DNA of 64,000 nucleotides from Mermis nigrescens. Lineage: Eukaryota > Nematoda > Enoplea > Mermithida > Mermithidae. The DNA lies in contig JAVLUZ010000142.1 in assembly GCA_036768485.1 (NCBI GenBank), positions 7,892,787-7,956,786 on the forward strand, written 5' to 3'. Position numbers and translations under genes: made by a program. The first letter of the stretch is position 1, and each line of letters opens with the position of its first letter. The notes below the pieces were generated by a model that made no database searches, was not told the DNA's origin, and saw nothing but the letters and a program-made list of their open reading frames with translations. Positions 63,164-64,000 of the stretch are shown here, piece by piece.

Positions 63164-64000
63164 GTGAGAAACGAACGAATTTTTGAGAGCATGACTTCCT
63201 CTCCAAGATTACAGTTCCACACATGGGCATCGTGGGATCACTCCCAGAAACCAAAGACCTCCAAAATTCGACAGACCCTTCGAAATTTAATTTTTTGAAG
63301 ATTTTCGTTTTTTTCACAAATTTTTTCTTGTAACCCGATAGAGATCGGTGAGAAACGTCGAAAAATGGTATTTCCTTCCACCTACGAACAATGTTTCGTC
63401 ACTTTTTGACTTATGAATTTTTTTGTTCCCAGAATTTATGCACTGCCATATACGAGTATATGCTGACTCCTTACGCCGCATAATGTTCGATCCTCCATAT
63501 ATACTCGTACATTTAAGAAATGCCCAGTTTTAGGCGTTTTAAGTTGTACTTTGGCTTAAAAGTATCATTTTCCGAAATGCGTGTGCATTTTTGATAAAAT
63601 TTTGTTGGATTGCATTTAATTTTTCTAAATTGTTCGTTTTTATTCTCTTCAAAGCATACATGCACAAGGTCAGATCGGCCAGCGGGGTAAAATTGAGATT
63701 TTGGAGTCAGTGAGGGGCAAAATTCAGAATTTTTACTGAAGTAAATCGCTTTTTTGGCTATTCTTACGTCGGAATCGTTTGGAGGTACACTATTTTTGGC
63801 CCAAACTACCCGATAGTACCTAATTTTAGGACCCTTACGTGGGGGTCATCCCCTCCTCTCACTCCTCTCTATGTGCATGAATGCTATAAAGTAAAAGCAT
63901 TCTCAGACACGTCAAAAAATTGCTTAGCGCGTTCGCGTCGTTTTTAAGTCCAACCCGGGTGTCTGTTTGCAATTCTGCTTAATTTAGTTCGTGTTGACGA
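63164..64000. other. intron 7 with family B-like (63218-63440) and family C (63655-63883) repeats
   Basis: CACACATGGGCATCGTGGG and GAGAAACGTCGAAAAATGGT mark a family B relative whose right end is lost. CATACATGCACAAGGTCAG to CTATGTGCATGAATG is a family C copy with flanks CTTCAAAG and CTATAAAG (6/8). No exon was found up to the window end. Confidence 0.6.

Overview
This is a gene-poor, AT-rich window from an animal nuclear genome. Three things point to a metazoan: spliced exons of one large gene of the RUSC (RUN and SH3 domain-containing) family, a decayed LINE with an endonuclease and reverse transcriptase, and very many hAT-type DNA transposons. The host species cannot be named from the sequence. 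No tRNA, rRNA, CRISPR array or bacterial-style operon was seen.

Layout. 1-9 kb: a decayed LINE on the minus strand, broken by a 3.0-kb hAT element (2259-5297), a PIF/Harbinger element with a recognisable transposase fragment (5691-6614) and a small hAT MITE (6781-7048). 9.6-20.5 kb: a giant foldback (palindromic) element of about 10.9 kb. It has two arms of about 5.4 kb, a 61-bp loop, 5'-AG...CT-3' ends and a 6-bp target duplication CTGATT. The arms carry tandem arrays and no recognisable gene. 20.5-32 kb: hAT elements and MITEs, one keeping the hAT transposase C-terminal dimerisation domain, several nested in each other. 33-63.2 kb: the RUSC-like gene on the plus strand. Seven coding exons are proposed (33013-33195, 45478-45844, 48921-51463, 56276-56423, 58194-58302, 59500-60049, 62752-63163). 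Reading phases agree at all six junctions and the model encodes about 1437 residues. Exons 4-6 join into a RUN domain; the expected C-terminal SH3 exon would lie past the window. The introns are filled with MITEs.

Mobile elements. Most small elements fall into a few families (called A-E here), many with CA...TG or CAG...CTG ends and 8-bp target duplications, the hAT signature. Several unrelated-looking families carry the same short palindrome, close to GGCGCGAAGCGCC, followed by AAAA/TTT. It occurs more than 20 times in 64 kb. The two strongest candidates for something undescribed are the giant foldback with Polinton-like boundaries but no genes, and this palindrome shared between families.

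Limits: all boundaries were read by eye. Family names beyond RUSC/RUN, hAT, PIF/Harbinger and LINE are working labels, and no database search was possible.
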